NCBI GenBank assembly: GCA_036389485.1 | Contig: DASVPR010000035.1 | Location: forward strand, 285,734 to 349,733 | Reading direction: 5' to 3' | Length of the DNA: 64,000 nucleotides | Origin: CADCVT01 sp036389485 | GTDB taxonomy: Bacteria; Actinomycetota; Thermoleophilia; Solirubrobacterales; Solirubrobacteraceae | Part shown: positions 35,518 to 44,332 of the stretch, piece after piece | How positions within the stretch are numbered: position 1 is the first letter of the stretch | How the letters are laid out: each line of letters starts with the position of its first letter | Translations under genes and position numbers: made by a program | Notes under the pieces: generated by a model | Databases searched by the model: none | Told to the model about the DNA's origin: nothing | What the model saw: only the letters and a program-made list of their open reading frames with translations

Positions 35518-37062
35518 ATGGCACGCACTCCTCTGCTCTCACGGATCGAGACACTGGCGGCCGAGGTCGCCGCCGAACACGACGGGGTCACGCGGAGGGA
35601 GGTGCTGAAGCGCGCGGGCGCGGCCGGTGCGCTCGCGGCGGCGGCGGGCGCCACGCCCTGGGCCGTGCGCGACGCGCGCGCCGCCGGCTCGCCGAAGATC
35701 GTCGTCGTCGGCGCCGGGCTCGCGGGCCTCAGCGCCGCGTATCGCCTCTCGCGCGCCGGCCACTCGGTCTGCGTGTACGAGGGCAACACCCGCCTCGGCG
35801 GGCGCTGCTGGACCGGCCGCGGCGCGTTCGCCGACGGGCAGCTCTACGAGCACGGGGGCGAGCTGATCGACCAGAGCCACGGCGCCATCCGGAACCTCTG
35901 CCAGGAGCTGGGCCTGAAGCTCGACAACCTCCTCCAGGCCGAGGTCAACGGCACCGACCCGCTCGGCTACTTCGACGGCGGCCCGTACGACTGGACGCAG
36001 GCCACGAACGACCTCAAGCAGATCTGGCAGACGATCCACTCCGACGTCTCGGCCGCCTCGTACCCAACGCTCTACAACCTCTCGACGGAGCGCGGCCGCG
36101 AGCTCGATGCGACGCCGCTGTCGAAGTACATCGCGGACGTCGCCGGGCCGGTCTCGTCGAAGCTCGCCGAGCTCCTCGACGTCGCCTACAACATCGAGTA
36201 CGGCGCCGAGACCTCGCAGCAGAGCACGCTGAACATGCTCTACCTGCTCGCGTACTCCGGCCAGGGCAACCTGCGGATCTTCGGCCCGTCGAACGAGAAG
36301 TACCACGTGACCGGCGGCAACGACCAGATCCCGGACCGGCTCGCGGCGCGGATCACGGGCACGATCAGGACGGGCCACGAGCTGATCGCGATCGCCGAGC
36401 AGGCCGACGGCCGCTACCGGCTCACGTTCCGCACCGGCGCGGCGACGACCGACGTCGTCGCCGACCGGGCGATCATCGCGATCCCGTTCTCGATCATCCG
36501 GTCGTCCGTCGACATCACGAAGGCGAACTTCTCGCCGCGCAAGCGCACCGCGATCGCCGAGATGGGCATGGGCACGAACTCGAAGCTCCACGCCCAGTTC
36601 ACCGACCGGCACTGGAACGGCCTCGGCTGCAACGGGGAGACGTTCTCGGACCAGGGCTACCAGAACACGTGGGAGGTCTCGCGAGCGCAGGCGGGCCGCA
36701 GCGGGCTGCTCGTCGACTACACCGGCGGCAAGGTCGGCGCGGCGCTGACCGGCGACCCGGTCGCGCTCGCCCGCCGGTTCGCCTCGCAGCTCGACCCGGT
36801 CCTGCCCGGCGTCGCGAGGAAGTTCAACGGCCGCGCGACGCTCGACCACTGGCCCTCGTATCCGTGGACCAAGGGCTCGTACTCGTACTGGAAGGTCGGG
36901 CAGTACGTGAAGTTCGCCGGCGTCGAGCGCGAGCAGGAGGGCAAGCTCGGCGCGTGCCACTTCGCGGGCGAGCACACGTCGATCGACTTCCAGGGCTACC
37001 TCAACGGGGCGGTCGAGACGGGCGAGCGGGCGGCGGCGGAGGTCCTCGCGGCGTACAAGTAG
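35518..37062 (+). CDS. Tat-exported flavin monoamine oxidase family protein
   Basis: This 514-residue protein has a twin-arginine signal at about 24-55 (TRREVLKRAGAAGALAAAAG), so it should fold with FAD inside the cell and be exported. The FAD motif is IVVVGAGLAGLSAAYRL (about 61-77), followed by YEGNTRLGGRCWTG and EHGGELIDQSHGAI. The substrate domain contains GGNDQIPDRLA. The C-terminal signature HFAGEHTSIDFQGYLNGAVETG matches the amine-oxidase family of L-amino acid and polyamine oxidases. It probably makes H2O2 and ammonia outside the membrane. It shares only family similarity with the cytoplasmic oxidase at 29429-30799. Confidence 0.93.
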   Translation: MARTPLLSRIETLAAEVAAEHDGVTRREVLKRAGAAGALAAAAGATPWAVRDARAAGSPKIVVVGAGLAGLSAAYRLSRAGHSVCVYEGNTRLGGRCWTGRGAFADGQLYEHGGELIDQSHGAIRNLCQELGLKLDNLLQAEVNGTDPLGYFDGGPYDWTQATNDLKQIWQTIHSDVSAASYPTLYNLSTERGRELDATPLSKYIADVAGPVSSKLAELLDVAYNIEYGAETSQQSTLNMLYLLAYSGQGNLRIFGPSNEKYHVTGGNDQIPDRLAARITGTIRTGHELIAIAEQADGRYRLTFRTGAATTDVVADRAIIAIPFSIIRSSVDITKANFSPRKRTAIAEMGMGTNSKLHAQFTDRHWNGLGCNGETFSDQGYQNTWEVSRAQAGRSGLLVDYTGGKVGAALTGDPVALARRFASQLDPVLPGVARKFNGRATLDHWPSYPWTKGSYSYWKVGQYVKFAGVEREQEGKLGACHFAGEHTSIDFQGYLNGAVETGERAAAEVLAAYK

Positions 37063-37167
37063 ATATCCTCTGAGGCAGCCAAGCAGGCTCCGGCGAGTGC
37101 GACGCCGGGGTGAAACAGCCCTCGTGGAGTGCGACCGCCGAGGGCACAACCGACAGAGGAGCAGGAC
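37063..37167 (+). ncRNA. Structured leader with twin hairpins carrying identical loops
   Basis: Two adjacent hairpins both display the 7-base loop AGTGCGA. Hairpin 1 (37088-37110) has a perfect 8-bp stem. Hairpin 2 (37119-37144) has a 6-bp outer stem, a small internal loop and a 2-bp inner stem. CCTCTG (37067-37072) can pair with CAGAGG (37154-37159), closing both hairpins and burying the GAGGAG ribosome binding site of the thiolase gene. This has the logic of a translational riboswitch or protein-binding leader. It is not a class I can name. Confidence 0.55.
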
Positions 37168-38328
37168 ATGCCCGAGGCAGTCGTCGTCGACGCCATCAGG
37201 ACGCCGATCGGCCGTGCGTTCAAGGGCTCGCTCACCGACGTGCGCGTCGATGAGCTCGCCGCCACCCCGCTGCGCGCGCTGCAGGAGCGCAACCCCGACG
37301 TCGACTTCGGCGAGACCGTCGACGTCATGATGGGCGCGGCGTCGTCCGTGGGCGAGCAGGCCTACAACGTCGCCCGCAACGCGACCCTGCTGTCCGGGAT
37401 CGACCACCACGTCCCCGGCACCACCGTCAACCGATTCTGCGCGTCGTCGCTGCAGACGATCCGCATGGCGTTCCACGCGATCAAGGCCGGCGAGGGCGAC
37501 CAGTACATCGCCGCCGGCGTCGAGGGCGTCTCGCGCGCCGGGCTCGGCGCGGGCATGCCCGACGAGATGAAGCACCCCAAGCTCGCGGGCGGCGACGGCT
37601 CGCTGTTCGACGTCTACATCCCGATGGGGCTGACGGCGGAGAACGTGGCCGAGCGGTGCAAGGTCACGCGCGAGGCGCAGGACGAGTGGGCCGTCACGTC
37701 GCAGAACCGCGCGGTGGACGCGCAGGAGAGCGGCCACTTCGACAAGGAGATCGTGCCCGTCGAGAAGGACGACGGCACCGAAGTTGTGAAGGACGACGGC
37801 CCGCGGCCGGGCACCACGATGGAGAAGCTCGCGGGGCTGAAGCCGGCGTTCAAGGAGGACGGCACCGTCACCGCCGGCAACGCGTGCCCGCTGAACGACG
37901 GCGCCGCCGCGGTGCTCGTCATGAGCGACGAGAAGGCGCAGAGGCTCGGGCTGAAGCCGCGGGCGCGCATCGTCGCGTCGACGGTCGCCGCGATCCGGCC
38001 GGAGATCATGGGCCTCGGCCCGATCCCGGCGATCCAGCAGCTGCTCGAGCAGGCCGGCATGACGATCGACGACGTCGACGTGGTCGAGATCAACGAGGCG
38101 TTCGCCGCGCAGATCGTGCCGTGCATGGAGGAGCTCGGGATCGACGCCGAGAAGCTGAACCCGTTCGGGGGCGCGATCGCCCTCGGCCACCCGTTCGGCA
38201 TGACCGGCGCGCGGATCATGACCACGCTGCTCAACGACCTCGAGACGCTCGACAAGCAGTACGGCATCGAGTCGATGTGCGTCGCCGGCGGCATGGGCAT
38301 GGCGATGCTCGTCGAGCGGCTGAACTAG
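37168..38328 (+). CDS. Acetyl-CoA C-acyltransferase (thiolase)
   Basis: This is a 386-residue thiolase with the complete active site: Cys91 in VNRFCASSLQT (acylated nucleophile), His341 in GGAIALGHPFGMTG and Cys371 in CVAGGMGMAM (general base). AFAAQ at 311-315 is the fourth conserved loop. NACPLNDGAA replaces the usual NASGINDGAA. It performs the thiolytic last step of beta-oxidation, or the reverse condensation. The ATG at 37168 is preferred over an upstream GTG because AGAGGAGCAGG precedes it at proper distance and the protein then begins PEAVVVDAIRTP as in relatives. The structured leader suggests post-transcriptional control. Confidence 0.95.
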   Translation: MPEAVVVDAIRTPIGRAFKGSLTDVRVDELAATPLRALQERNPDVDFGETVDVMMGAASSVGEQAYNVARNATLLSGIDHHVPGTTVNRFCASSLQTIRMAFHAIKAGEGDQYIAAGVEGVSRAGLGAGMPDEMKHPKLAGGDGSLFDVYIPMGLTAENVAERCKVTREAQDEWAVTSQNRAVDAQESGHFDKEIVPVEKDDGTEVVKDDGPRPGTTMEKLAGLKPAFKEDGTVTAGNACPLNDGAAAVLVMSDEKAQRLGLKPRARIVASTVAAIRPEIMGLGPIPAIQQLLEQAGMTIDDVDVVEINEAFAAQIVPCMEELGIDAEKLNPFGGAIALGHPFGMTGARIMTTLLNDLETLDKQYGIESMCVAGGMGMAMLVERLN

Positions 38329-38383
38329 GTCCCACCACCCACCCCCAACACCTCGTACATCCGTCCGCACCCGGCCCCAGCGC

Positions 38384-40828
38384 TTGCGCCTTCCCGGTGC
38401 GAGTGCTGGGGTCCGGCGCGTGGGAGGCAGGGCCGCACTGCTCGCCGTCGCCGCGCTGCTGGTGAGCGCACCGGCGGCGATCGCCGCGCCGCCCGCGAAC
38501 GACGCGTTCCCGGGCACGACGATCACCGGGGACGCCGCCGGGACGAACGTCGACGCGACGTGCCAGTCGGGCGAGCCGGCGCACGACGCGGTCTGGGGCT
38601 GCTGGCACTCGGTCTGGTACACGTACGTCGCGCCCGCGAGCCAGACCGTCGTCCTCGACCTCTGCGACGCGAGCTTCTCGAGCGAGGTGGCGGTCTACAC
38701 CGGCTCGGCCGTCAACGCGCTGACGCTCGTCGCCCGCAACGCCTCCTCGCACGAGTGCGCCAACGGCCGCTCGAAGACGTCGTTCAAGGCGGTGGCGGGC
38801 ACGACATACCGCATCGCGGTCGACGGCGAGGGGGACCTCTTCGGGCCCGGCGCGCAGGGGACGTTCACGCTGAACTTCACGACCGGCGCGCCGCCGGCGA
38901 ACGACGACCGCGCGAACGCGATCGTCGTGAACGACGCGGCGGAGCTCGGCGACAACGCCTTCGCGACGCTGGAGGCGAACGAGGCGACCGTCGCTGGCGG
39001 CGGCGGCGCATCGGTGTGGTGGACGTGGACGGCGCCCGCCGACGGCCCGGTGATCATCGACACGTGCGGCAGCACCTTCGACACGACGCTCCGCGCCATC
39101 GAGGACGGCTTCCAGACCGTCATGGCCACGAACGACAACACGACTCAGTGCGCCGATCCGACGGCGCCGCGCAGCCTCATCACCTTCGACGCGATCCAGA
39201 ACACCGTCTACGACATCCAGGTCGACGGCTGGGGCGGCGACACCGGGTCGATCACCCTCCACGTCGACCAGGGCGCGCCGCCGGCGAACGACGACTTCTC
39301 CGCCGCGACCGCCCTCACCGGGGCGCTCGACACCGAGGCCGGGACGACGCGGTTCGCGACGCTCGAGAGCGGCGAGCCGAGCCACGGCGGGGGGACGGTG
39401 CGGTCGATCTGGTACTCGTGGACCGCGCCCGCGAGCGGGCCCGTCCTCGTCGACACGTGCGGCAGCACCTTCGACACGCAGCTGGCCGTCTACACCGGCA
39501 GCGCGGTCAGTGCGCTGACGCCGGTCGGCAGCTCAGAGGACTCGGGACCGTGCCCGCCCCGCAGCCAGGTCGCCTTCACTGCGGCGAGCGGCACGACGTA
39601 CCGGATCGCGGTCGCGAGCAGCGGGCAGAACGTCGGCGCGGTCTCGCTGAGGCTCGAGCAGGGCTCGCCGCCGCCCAACGACGACTTCGCCGACGCGCAG
39701 GTGATCGGCGGGTTCGACGTCACCGTCGACGGCGACAACCGCTTCGCGACGTTCGAGGCCGGCGAGCCCGACCACAACACCGGCGTCGCCGGCACGGGCG
39801 GGAGCTCCGTCTGGTTCGCGTGGACCGCGGACGTGACCGGGCCGGTCGAGCTCGACACGTGCGGCAGCGACCAGACGTTCACCTTCTCGGTCTACACCGG
39901 CACGGCGGTGAACGCCCTGACCAAGGTCGGGCAGGCGCAGCACGGCACGATCGACCCGTGCCCGACGGGCGCGCCCGGGCGCCTGAGCTTCAGCGCGACG
40001 GCGGGCACCGTCTACCGGATCGCGCTCGACACGTTCGACGGCGCTCAGGACGAGTACGTCCTGAACCTCAACGCTCCGCCGCCGGTGGTGTCGCCGACGC
40101 CGACGAGCCTCGCGTTCGGCGACGTGGCGATCGGCACGGTGAGCGCGTCGCAGGGCGTCACGTTCACCAACTCCGGCGGCGCGACCCTCGTCGTGACGAG
40201 CGTCGAGATCGCCGGCGCGGACCCCGACGACTACTCGGTCAGCAGCGAGACGTGCACGGACGCGCCGGTGGCGCCGAACGGGACCTGCGAGGCGCGCGTG
40301 CGCTTCGCGCCGGAGGCGATCGGCGCGCGCTCGGCGCAGCTGCGCCTCGTGAGCAACGCGCCCGCGAGCCCGACGAACCTCGCGCTGAGCGGCGCCGGCG
40401 TCGCGCCGTCGACCGGCACGCAGGGGCCGGAGGGCCCGGCCGGCGCGCCCGGAGCGGCCGGCGCCGCGGGGGCGAACGGCGCCGATGGCGCGCCGGGGCC
40501 GGCGGGCCCGCCCGGCCCGGCCGGGCCGCAGGGACCGCGCGGCCGCGACGCGACCGCGCGCTGCCGGGTCACCGGGAAGAAGCGCCGCCCGCGCATCCGG
40601 TGCACGGTGAGGCTCGCCACCCCTCGCGCCGGCGTGGCGCGCGTGAGGCTGCTCCGCGGCGGGCGCGTCGTCGCGTCCGGCCGCCAAGCCGTGCGGCGCG
40701 GCAGCGTCTCGCTCGCCGTCGCGGCTCGCCGCGCGCTGCGCCCCGGCGGCTACACCCTCGTCGTCCGGATCGCGGGCGGCGAGGGCCCCGCGACGACGCT
40801 CCGCGAGCGCGTCGTCGTGTCGCGCTGA
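38384..40828 (+). CDS. Large secreted repeat protein with collagen-like segment
   Basis: This is an 814-residue surface or secreted protein. After a signal peptide (about 1-35) come four repeats of about 125-130 residues, each starting PPANDDFxxA and containing VWYTWTAPASGPVxxDTCGSTFDT, VYTGxAVxAL and TYRIAV. An Ig-like choice-of-anchor-D domain (about 575-680, LAFGDVAIGTVS onward) follows. Then a collagen-like stretch of Gly-X-Y (about 683-725, GPAGPPGPAGPQGPRG) and a basic C-terminal domain of about 85 residues. The start is TTG at 38384; GTG at 38420 is an alternative giving a shorter signal. Probably an extracellular matrix or adhesion protein; no enzyme motif. Confidence 0.85.
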   Translation: MRLPGASAGVRRVGGRAALLAVAALLVSAPAAIAAPPANDAFPGTTITGDAAGTNVDATCQSGEPAHDAVWGCWHSVWYTYVAPASQTVVLDLCDASFSSEVAVYTGSAVNALTLVARNASSHECANGRSKTSFKAVAGTTYRIAVDGEGDLFGPGAQGTFTLNFTTGAPPANDDRANAIVVNDAAELGDNAFATLEANEATVAGGGGASVWWTWTAPADGPVIIDTCGSTFDTTLRAIEDGFQTVMATNDNTTQCADPTAPRSLITFDAIQNTVYDIQVDGWGGDTGSITLHVDQGAPPANDDFSAATALTGALDTEAGTTRFATLESGEPSHGGGTVRSIWYSWTAPASGPVLVDTCGSTFDTQLAVYTGSAVSALTPVGSSEDSGPCPPRSQVAFTAASGTTYRIAVASSGQNVGAVSLRLEQGSPPPNDDFADAQVIGGFDVTVDGDNRFATFEAGEPDHNTGVAGTGGSSVWFAWTADVTGPVELDTCGSDQTFTFSVYTGTAVNALTKVGQAQHGTIDPCPTGAPGRLSFSATAGTVYRIALDTFDGAQDEYVLNLNAPPPVVSPTPTSLAFGDVAIGTVSASQGVTFTNSGGATLVVTSVEIAGADPDDYSVSSETCTDAPVAPNGTCEARVRFAPEAIGARSAQLRLVSNAPASPTNLALSGAGVAPSTGTQGPEGPAGAPGAAGAAGANGADGAPGPAGPPGPAGPQGPRGRDATARCRVTGKKRRPRIRCTVRLATPRAGVARVRLLRGGRVVASGRQAVRRGSVSLAVAARRALRPGGYTLVVRIAGGEGPATTLRERVVVSR

Positions 40829-40843
40829 GCGGTCGCGCTGCCG

Positions 40844-41587
40844 TCAGCCGACCGCCACGACGTGCGTGATCAGCTCGCCGTCCGCGAGGCGGTGCAGCGC
40901 GAAGCCGGGCGGCTCGTCGGAGAACGTCAGCTCGGTGGCCTGGAAGTCGAGCTTCAGCTGGATGCTCGTCGCGGGGGAGAAGAAGACGGGCACGCCGGCG
41001 AGCACGCCGTAGGCGTTGCGGTGCATGTGCCCGCACAGGACGCGGATCACGTGGCGGTGGCGTTCGAGCAGGCGGGCGACGGCGGCGCGATCCTCTGGGG
41101 CGAGGCGGAACTCGTCCATCGCGGGGTTGCCGAGCAGCAGCGGCGGGTGGTGCATCGCCAGCAGCGTCGGCCGGTCGCGCTGCTCCGCGAGCGTCGCGTC
41201 GAGCCACGCCAGCCGCTCCGCGCCGAGCGCGCCGTCGCCGCGGCCGCGCAGGGTCGTGTCCGCGACGACGAGCCGCAGCGGGCCGACGTCGGCCGCGTAC
41301 TGCAGCGGCGTCCCCGGCTCTCCGGGCGCGCCCAGCACCGCGCGCATCCCGTCCGGGTCGTCGTGGTTTCCGGGTAGCAGGTGCACGGGCATCGACAGCG
41401 GCGCGAGCAGCTCGCGCACCCGCTCGTACTCGCCCTCGGCCGGGCCGCTCGCGAGGTCGCCGCTGACGAGCACGGCGTCCGGCGCCCACGACGCCACGGC
41501 CTCGACCGCCCGGGCGGCGTTCTCGGCGGCCCGGTCGTCGTCGACGCCGACATGCAGGTCGGAGATCTGCGCGAGGAGGACGGTCAC
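40844..41587 (-). CDS. Calcineurin-like metallophosphatase (CpdA/Icc type)
   Basis: This 247-residue protein has all metallophosphoesterase motifs in order: QISDLHVG (Asp, His), VLVSGDLASG (Asp), LPGNHDD (Asn, His), MHHPPLL (His) and CGHMHRNAYG (GHxH). These bind two metals. Length and order match the class III cyclic-nucleotide phosphodiesterase group, but cAMP as substrate is not proved. The GTG start at 41587 overlaps the TGA of the penicillin acylase gene (GTGA), so the two are coupled. It converges on the repeat-protein gene with a 15-base gap. Confidence 0.92.
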   Translation of the reverse strand: MTVLLAQISDLHVGVDDDRAAENAARAVEAVASWAPDAVLVSGDLASGPAEGEYERVRELLAPLSMPVHLLPGNHDDPDGMRAVLGAPGEPGTPLQYAADVGPLRLVVADTTLRGRGDGALGAERLAWLDATLAEQRDRPTLLAMHHPPLLLGNPAMDEFRLAPEDRAAVARLLERHRHVIRVLCGHMHRNAYGVLAGVPVFFSPATSIQLKLDFQATELTFSDEPPGFALHRLADGELITHVVAVG

Positions 41588-44292
41588 CGACCGCCCGCCA
41601 GCTCCACCACCTGATGGTAGGTCCCGCGGTTCTGCCACGGGAACGGCGGGGTCTCGACGGCCCCCAGCGCGGTCGGCACGTTCTGGTCGCACAGCGGCGG
41701 GTCCTGGTCCGGGCACGTGGCGGGGACCTTCCAGGTCGCGGGGTCGTCGCTGCCGAACCGCTCGCGCACCCGGTCGGCGGCCGCGCGCAGGGTGTCGAGG
41801 AGGATCGTCCGGCACGCCCGCCGCGCGCGCTTCTTGTTGGCCCCGCCGCAGTACCGCCGCGACGGCTTGCCCTTCATCTTCCGGCCGAGGACGAAGCGCA
41901 GGTCCTTCTCGACCTGCGACGACCACTTCCAGCCGAGGTCGTCGGCGACGGTCGGGCCGAGCGACAAGAAGCCGCCCTCGACCTTCGCGAAGAGGTCGGG
42001 GCCGAGCGCCGGCTCGAACGCCGCGCGCACGAACAGCGGCCACCACTCGTCGAACAGCGCGACCGCGGCGCTGTGGTCGTACGCGTTGTCGCCGTCGGCG
42101 TCGAGGCGATGCGCGCCGTCCGCGCGCCACGCGTCGACGAGCGCCAGGAACCGCTCGTCGTCCGGCTCAGCGCGCCCGATCACGCGGCGCATCCACTGGT
42201 AGACCTCGGAGCCGCGGAGGTCCGCGGTCGCCGCGAGGTTCACGGCGCGCGTCAGCCCCGTCAGGTCGGTCGTCCCGCCGCCCGCCTCGAGCTGCGCGAG
42301 CAGGTTGCGGCGCAGCAGCTCGGCGTGGTGCACCGAGCCGTCGCCCCACTCCGTCGGGCCCTTGCGCCAGCCCGGCGCCTCCTTCTGGTTCCAGCTGATG
42401 ATGATCGGCTGCGTGGTGTCGACCGCGCGCGGCCGGCGCGACAGCGGGATGAAGTCGTAGGTGTACGTGTCCGGGTCGAAGCCCTGCCAGTCGCCGGTGC
42501 CGTCGCCGTTGTAGGGGAGGTCGACGTCGGCGCCGCGCGCGTGCTTCGGGTAGTAGCCGGACTGCATGAAGCCGACGTTCGCGTCGTCGACGTAGAACCA
42601 GTTCTCGGTCCCGGGGAAGGGGCTGAACGCCTGCGCGAACGACGCGAAGTCGGTCGGCCGGTTCTCCGCCATCGCCATGAACGGCAGGACGGCGTCGAGC
42701 TCGCGGAAGTTCACCGCCTTGGCCTTCGTCAGCGCGACCGGCCTGCCGCCGGCCGTCGCGAACGCGAACACCGGCCCGTGCACGGAGCGCAGCGGCTTGT
42801 AGGCGATCTGCTCCGGCGGGTTCATGTTGCCGGCGGACGGCGGCGGCGTCGTGAAGCGCACCTCGCGCTCGCGGAACGGGACGCACTCGCCCTTGTAGAC
42901 GTAGCTGCGGCTCTGCGTCGTGGCCGGCGAGCCGTCCGGGTTGCAGAGCGTCTCGACGAACGTGTCGTTGTTGTCGCCGTTGGCGCTCGTGCCGCTCCAG
43001 GCGAAGTCGATGCCGTGCCCGATCAGCGGCCACGGGCTCGCGCCCGGGAACGTCACGCCGGCGGCGTCGAGGCCGCCGCCGTGCAGCTCGTACTCGCTGA
43101 AGATCTGCGGCGACCAGTAGTCGACCTGCGGGCCGGCCGCCCACAGCGGCTTGCCGTCGCTCGAGAGCCTGCCCCCGACCAGCACCGCGTTCGAGGCGTG
43201 CCGCGGAATCGCGCGCCGCGCGCGGTTGACGATGCGCACCCACGGCGCGGTCGAGCGCGCGGGCGCGGCGCCCGGCCCCGCCGTCTGCGGGTGGTACCGC
43301 TCGATCGAGCCGAGGTCGGGCACGAGGTTCACCGGCCTGCGCCGCCGGTTGCGGCCCGGCCGGTCGGAGCGGTGGCGCTTCGAGGCGACGGTGAACGTCT
43401 CCGGGTTGTCGCGGTTGCGGAAGTCGTTCATCCGCCGCTTCCACTTGCGGCCGAAGCGCTTCTGGAACTCCATCCGGATCTGCGCGTTGCGCTCCTCGCC
43501 CCCGTTGGAGACCGTGAACTGCGTCACCAGCAGGACGGCCATCGCGACGGTGTCCGACACGTCCCACCGCTCCGGGCGGATGTTCAGCGCCGGGTACTCG
43601 GCCGGCAGCTTCGTCGGGTCGTTGCGGACCTCGTCGATCCGCGCGTTGATCCCCGCGATGTAGTCGAGGACGTCCTGCCTGCCCCGCGCGCCGAGCTCGC
43701 CGAACTTGTCCGGCAGCGCGTCGAACTGCGCGCGCAGCTCGTCGTCGGTGAAGTCCTGGTCGGTGAGCTGCTCGCGGTCCATCTGCGCGCCGTCCGGGCC
43801 GGTGAGCTGCGCGAGCGTCCCCTTCGCGGCGTGGCGCAGCGCGTCCATCGCGAAGAGCCGCTCCTCCGCCGTCGCGTAGCCGGCGCCGAACATGACGTCC
43901 GCGCGCGTGTCGCCGTAGATGTGCGCCATGGCGAACCCGTCGCGCAGGATCCGCACGCCCGGCCGCGGCGAGTAGTCGCGCGCGACGCCGCCGGGCATCT
44001 CCCCGAACCGGGTGGACTTGTAGAAGCGGTCGAGGTCCTCGGGGACGAGCGACGCGGCCTTGGGCATGACGCCGACGTAGAGCGGCTGCTGGCTGGTGTA
44101 GCTGGCGGGCGGCTCGCCGGAGAGCTGGTACCGACCGAACTCGAACGCGTTGACCTGCTGGCCCTCGCCCTGCGCGAGGACCGAGCGGAAGGCGCCGAAC
44201 GCCGGGACGGTGAGCGGGGGCGGCTCCTGCGCACTCGTCGATGCAGGGACGAGAAGCGCCCCGAGGAGCGCGAGGATCGCCGCTCTGCGCAT
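41584..44292 (-). CDS. Secreted penicillin acylase family (Ntn hydrolase) precursor
   Basis: This is a 902-residue preproprotein. A signal peptide spans 1-21 (STSAQ). The alpha chain runs to about 340 and starts the family with GVRILRDGFAMAHIYGDTRADVMFGAGYATAEERLF. A spacer leads to the autocleavage site, RHA-SNAVLVGG: Ser367 becomes the N-terminal nucleophile of the beta chain. IDFAWSGTSANGDNNDTFVE and RSVHGPVF are beta-chain active-site strands. A basic stretch (RHRSDRPGRNRRRRP, about 306-320) within the linker is unusual. It hydrolyses amides such as beta-lactam side chains, acyl-homoserine lactones or N-acyl lipids; which is unknown. Coupled to the phosphatase downstream. Confidence 0.93.
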   Translation of the reverse strand: MRRAAILALLGALLVPASTSAQEPPPLTVPAFGAFRSVLAQGEGQQVNAFEFGRYQLSGEPPASYTSQQPLYVGVMPKAASLVPEDLDRFYKSTRFGEMPGGVARDYSPRPGVRILRDGFAMAHIYGDTRADVMFGAGYATAEERLFAMDALRHAAKGTLAQLTGPDGAQMDREQLTDQDFTDDELRAQFDALPDKFGELGARGRQDVLDYIAGINARIDEVRNDPTKLPAEYPALNIRPERWDVSDTVAMAVLLVTQFTVSNGGEERNAQIRMEFQKRFGRKWKRRMNDFRNRDNPETFTVASKRHRSDRPGRNRRRRPVNLVPDLGSIERYHPQTAGPGAAPARSTAPWVRIVNRARRAIPRHASNAVLVGGRLSSDGKPLWAAGPQVDYWSPQIFSEYELHGGGLDAAGVTFPGASPWPLIGHGIDFAWSGTSANGDNNDTFVETLCNPDGSPATTQSRSYVYKGECVPFREREVRFTTPPPSAGNMNPPEQIAYKPLRSVHGPVFAFATAGGRPVALTKAKAVNFRELDAVLPFMAMAENRPTDFASFAQAFSPFPGTENWFYVDDANVGFMQSGYYPKHARGADVDLPYNGDGTGDWQGFDPDTYTYDFIPLSRRPRAVDTTQPIIISWNQKEAPGWRKGPTEWGDGSVHHAELLRRNLLAQLEAGGGTTDLTGLTRAVNLAATADLRGSEVYQWMRRVIGRAEPDDERFLALVDAWRADGAHRLDADGDNAYDHSAAVALFDEWWPLFVRAAFEPALGPDLFAKVEGGFLSLGPTVADDLGWKWSSQVEKDLRFVLGRKMKGKPSRRYCGGANKKRARRACRTILLDTLRAAADRVRERFGSDDPATWKVPATCPDQDPPLCDQNVPTALGAVETPPFPWQNRGTYHQVVELAGGR

Positions 44293-44332
44293 CGGCCGCG
44301 ACGATGCCAGAACTCGTCCCCGCGCGCGCCGC

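Noticed and set aside
37063..37167. Glycine or guanidine-II riboswitch before the thiolase
   Set aside because: The ends CCTCTG/ACAGAGG recall glycine riboswitches and the two-hairpin plan recalls guanidine-II, but the conserved core of the first and the ACGR loops of the second are missing.
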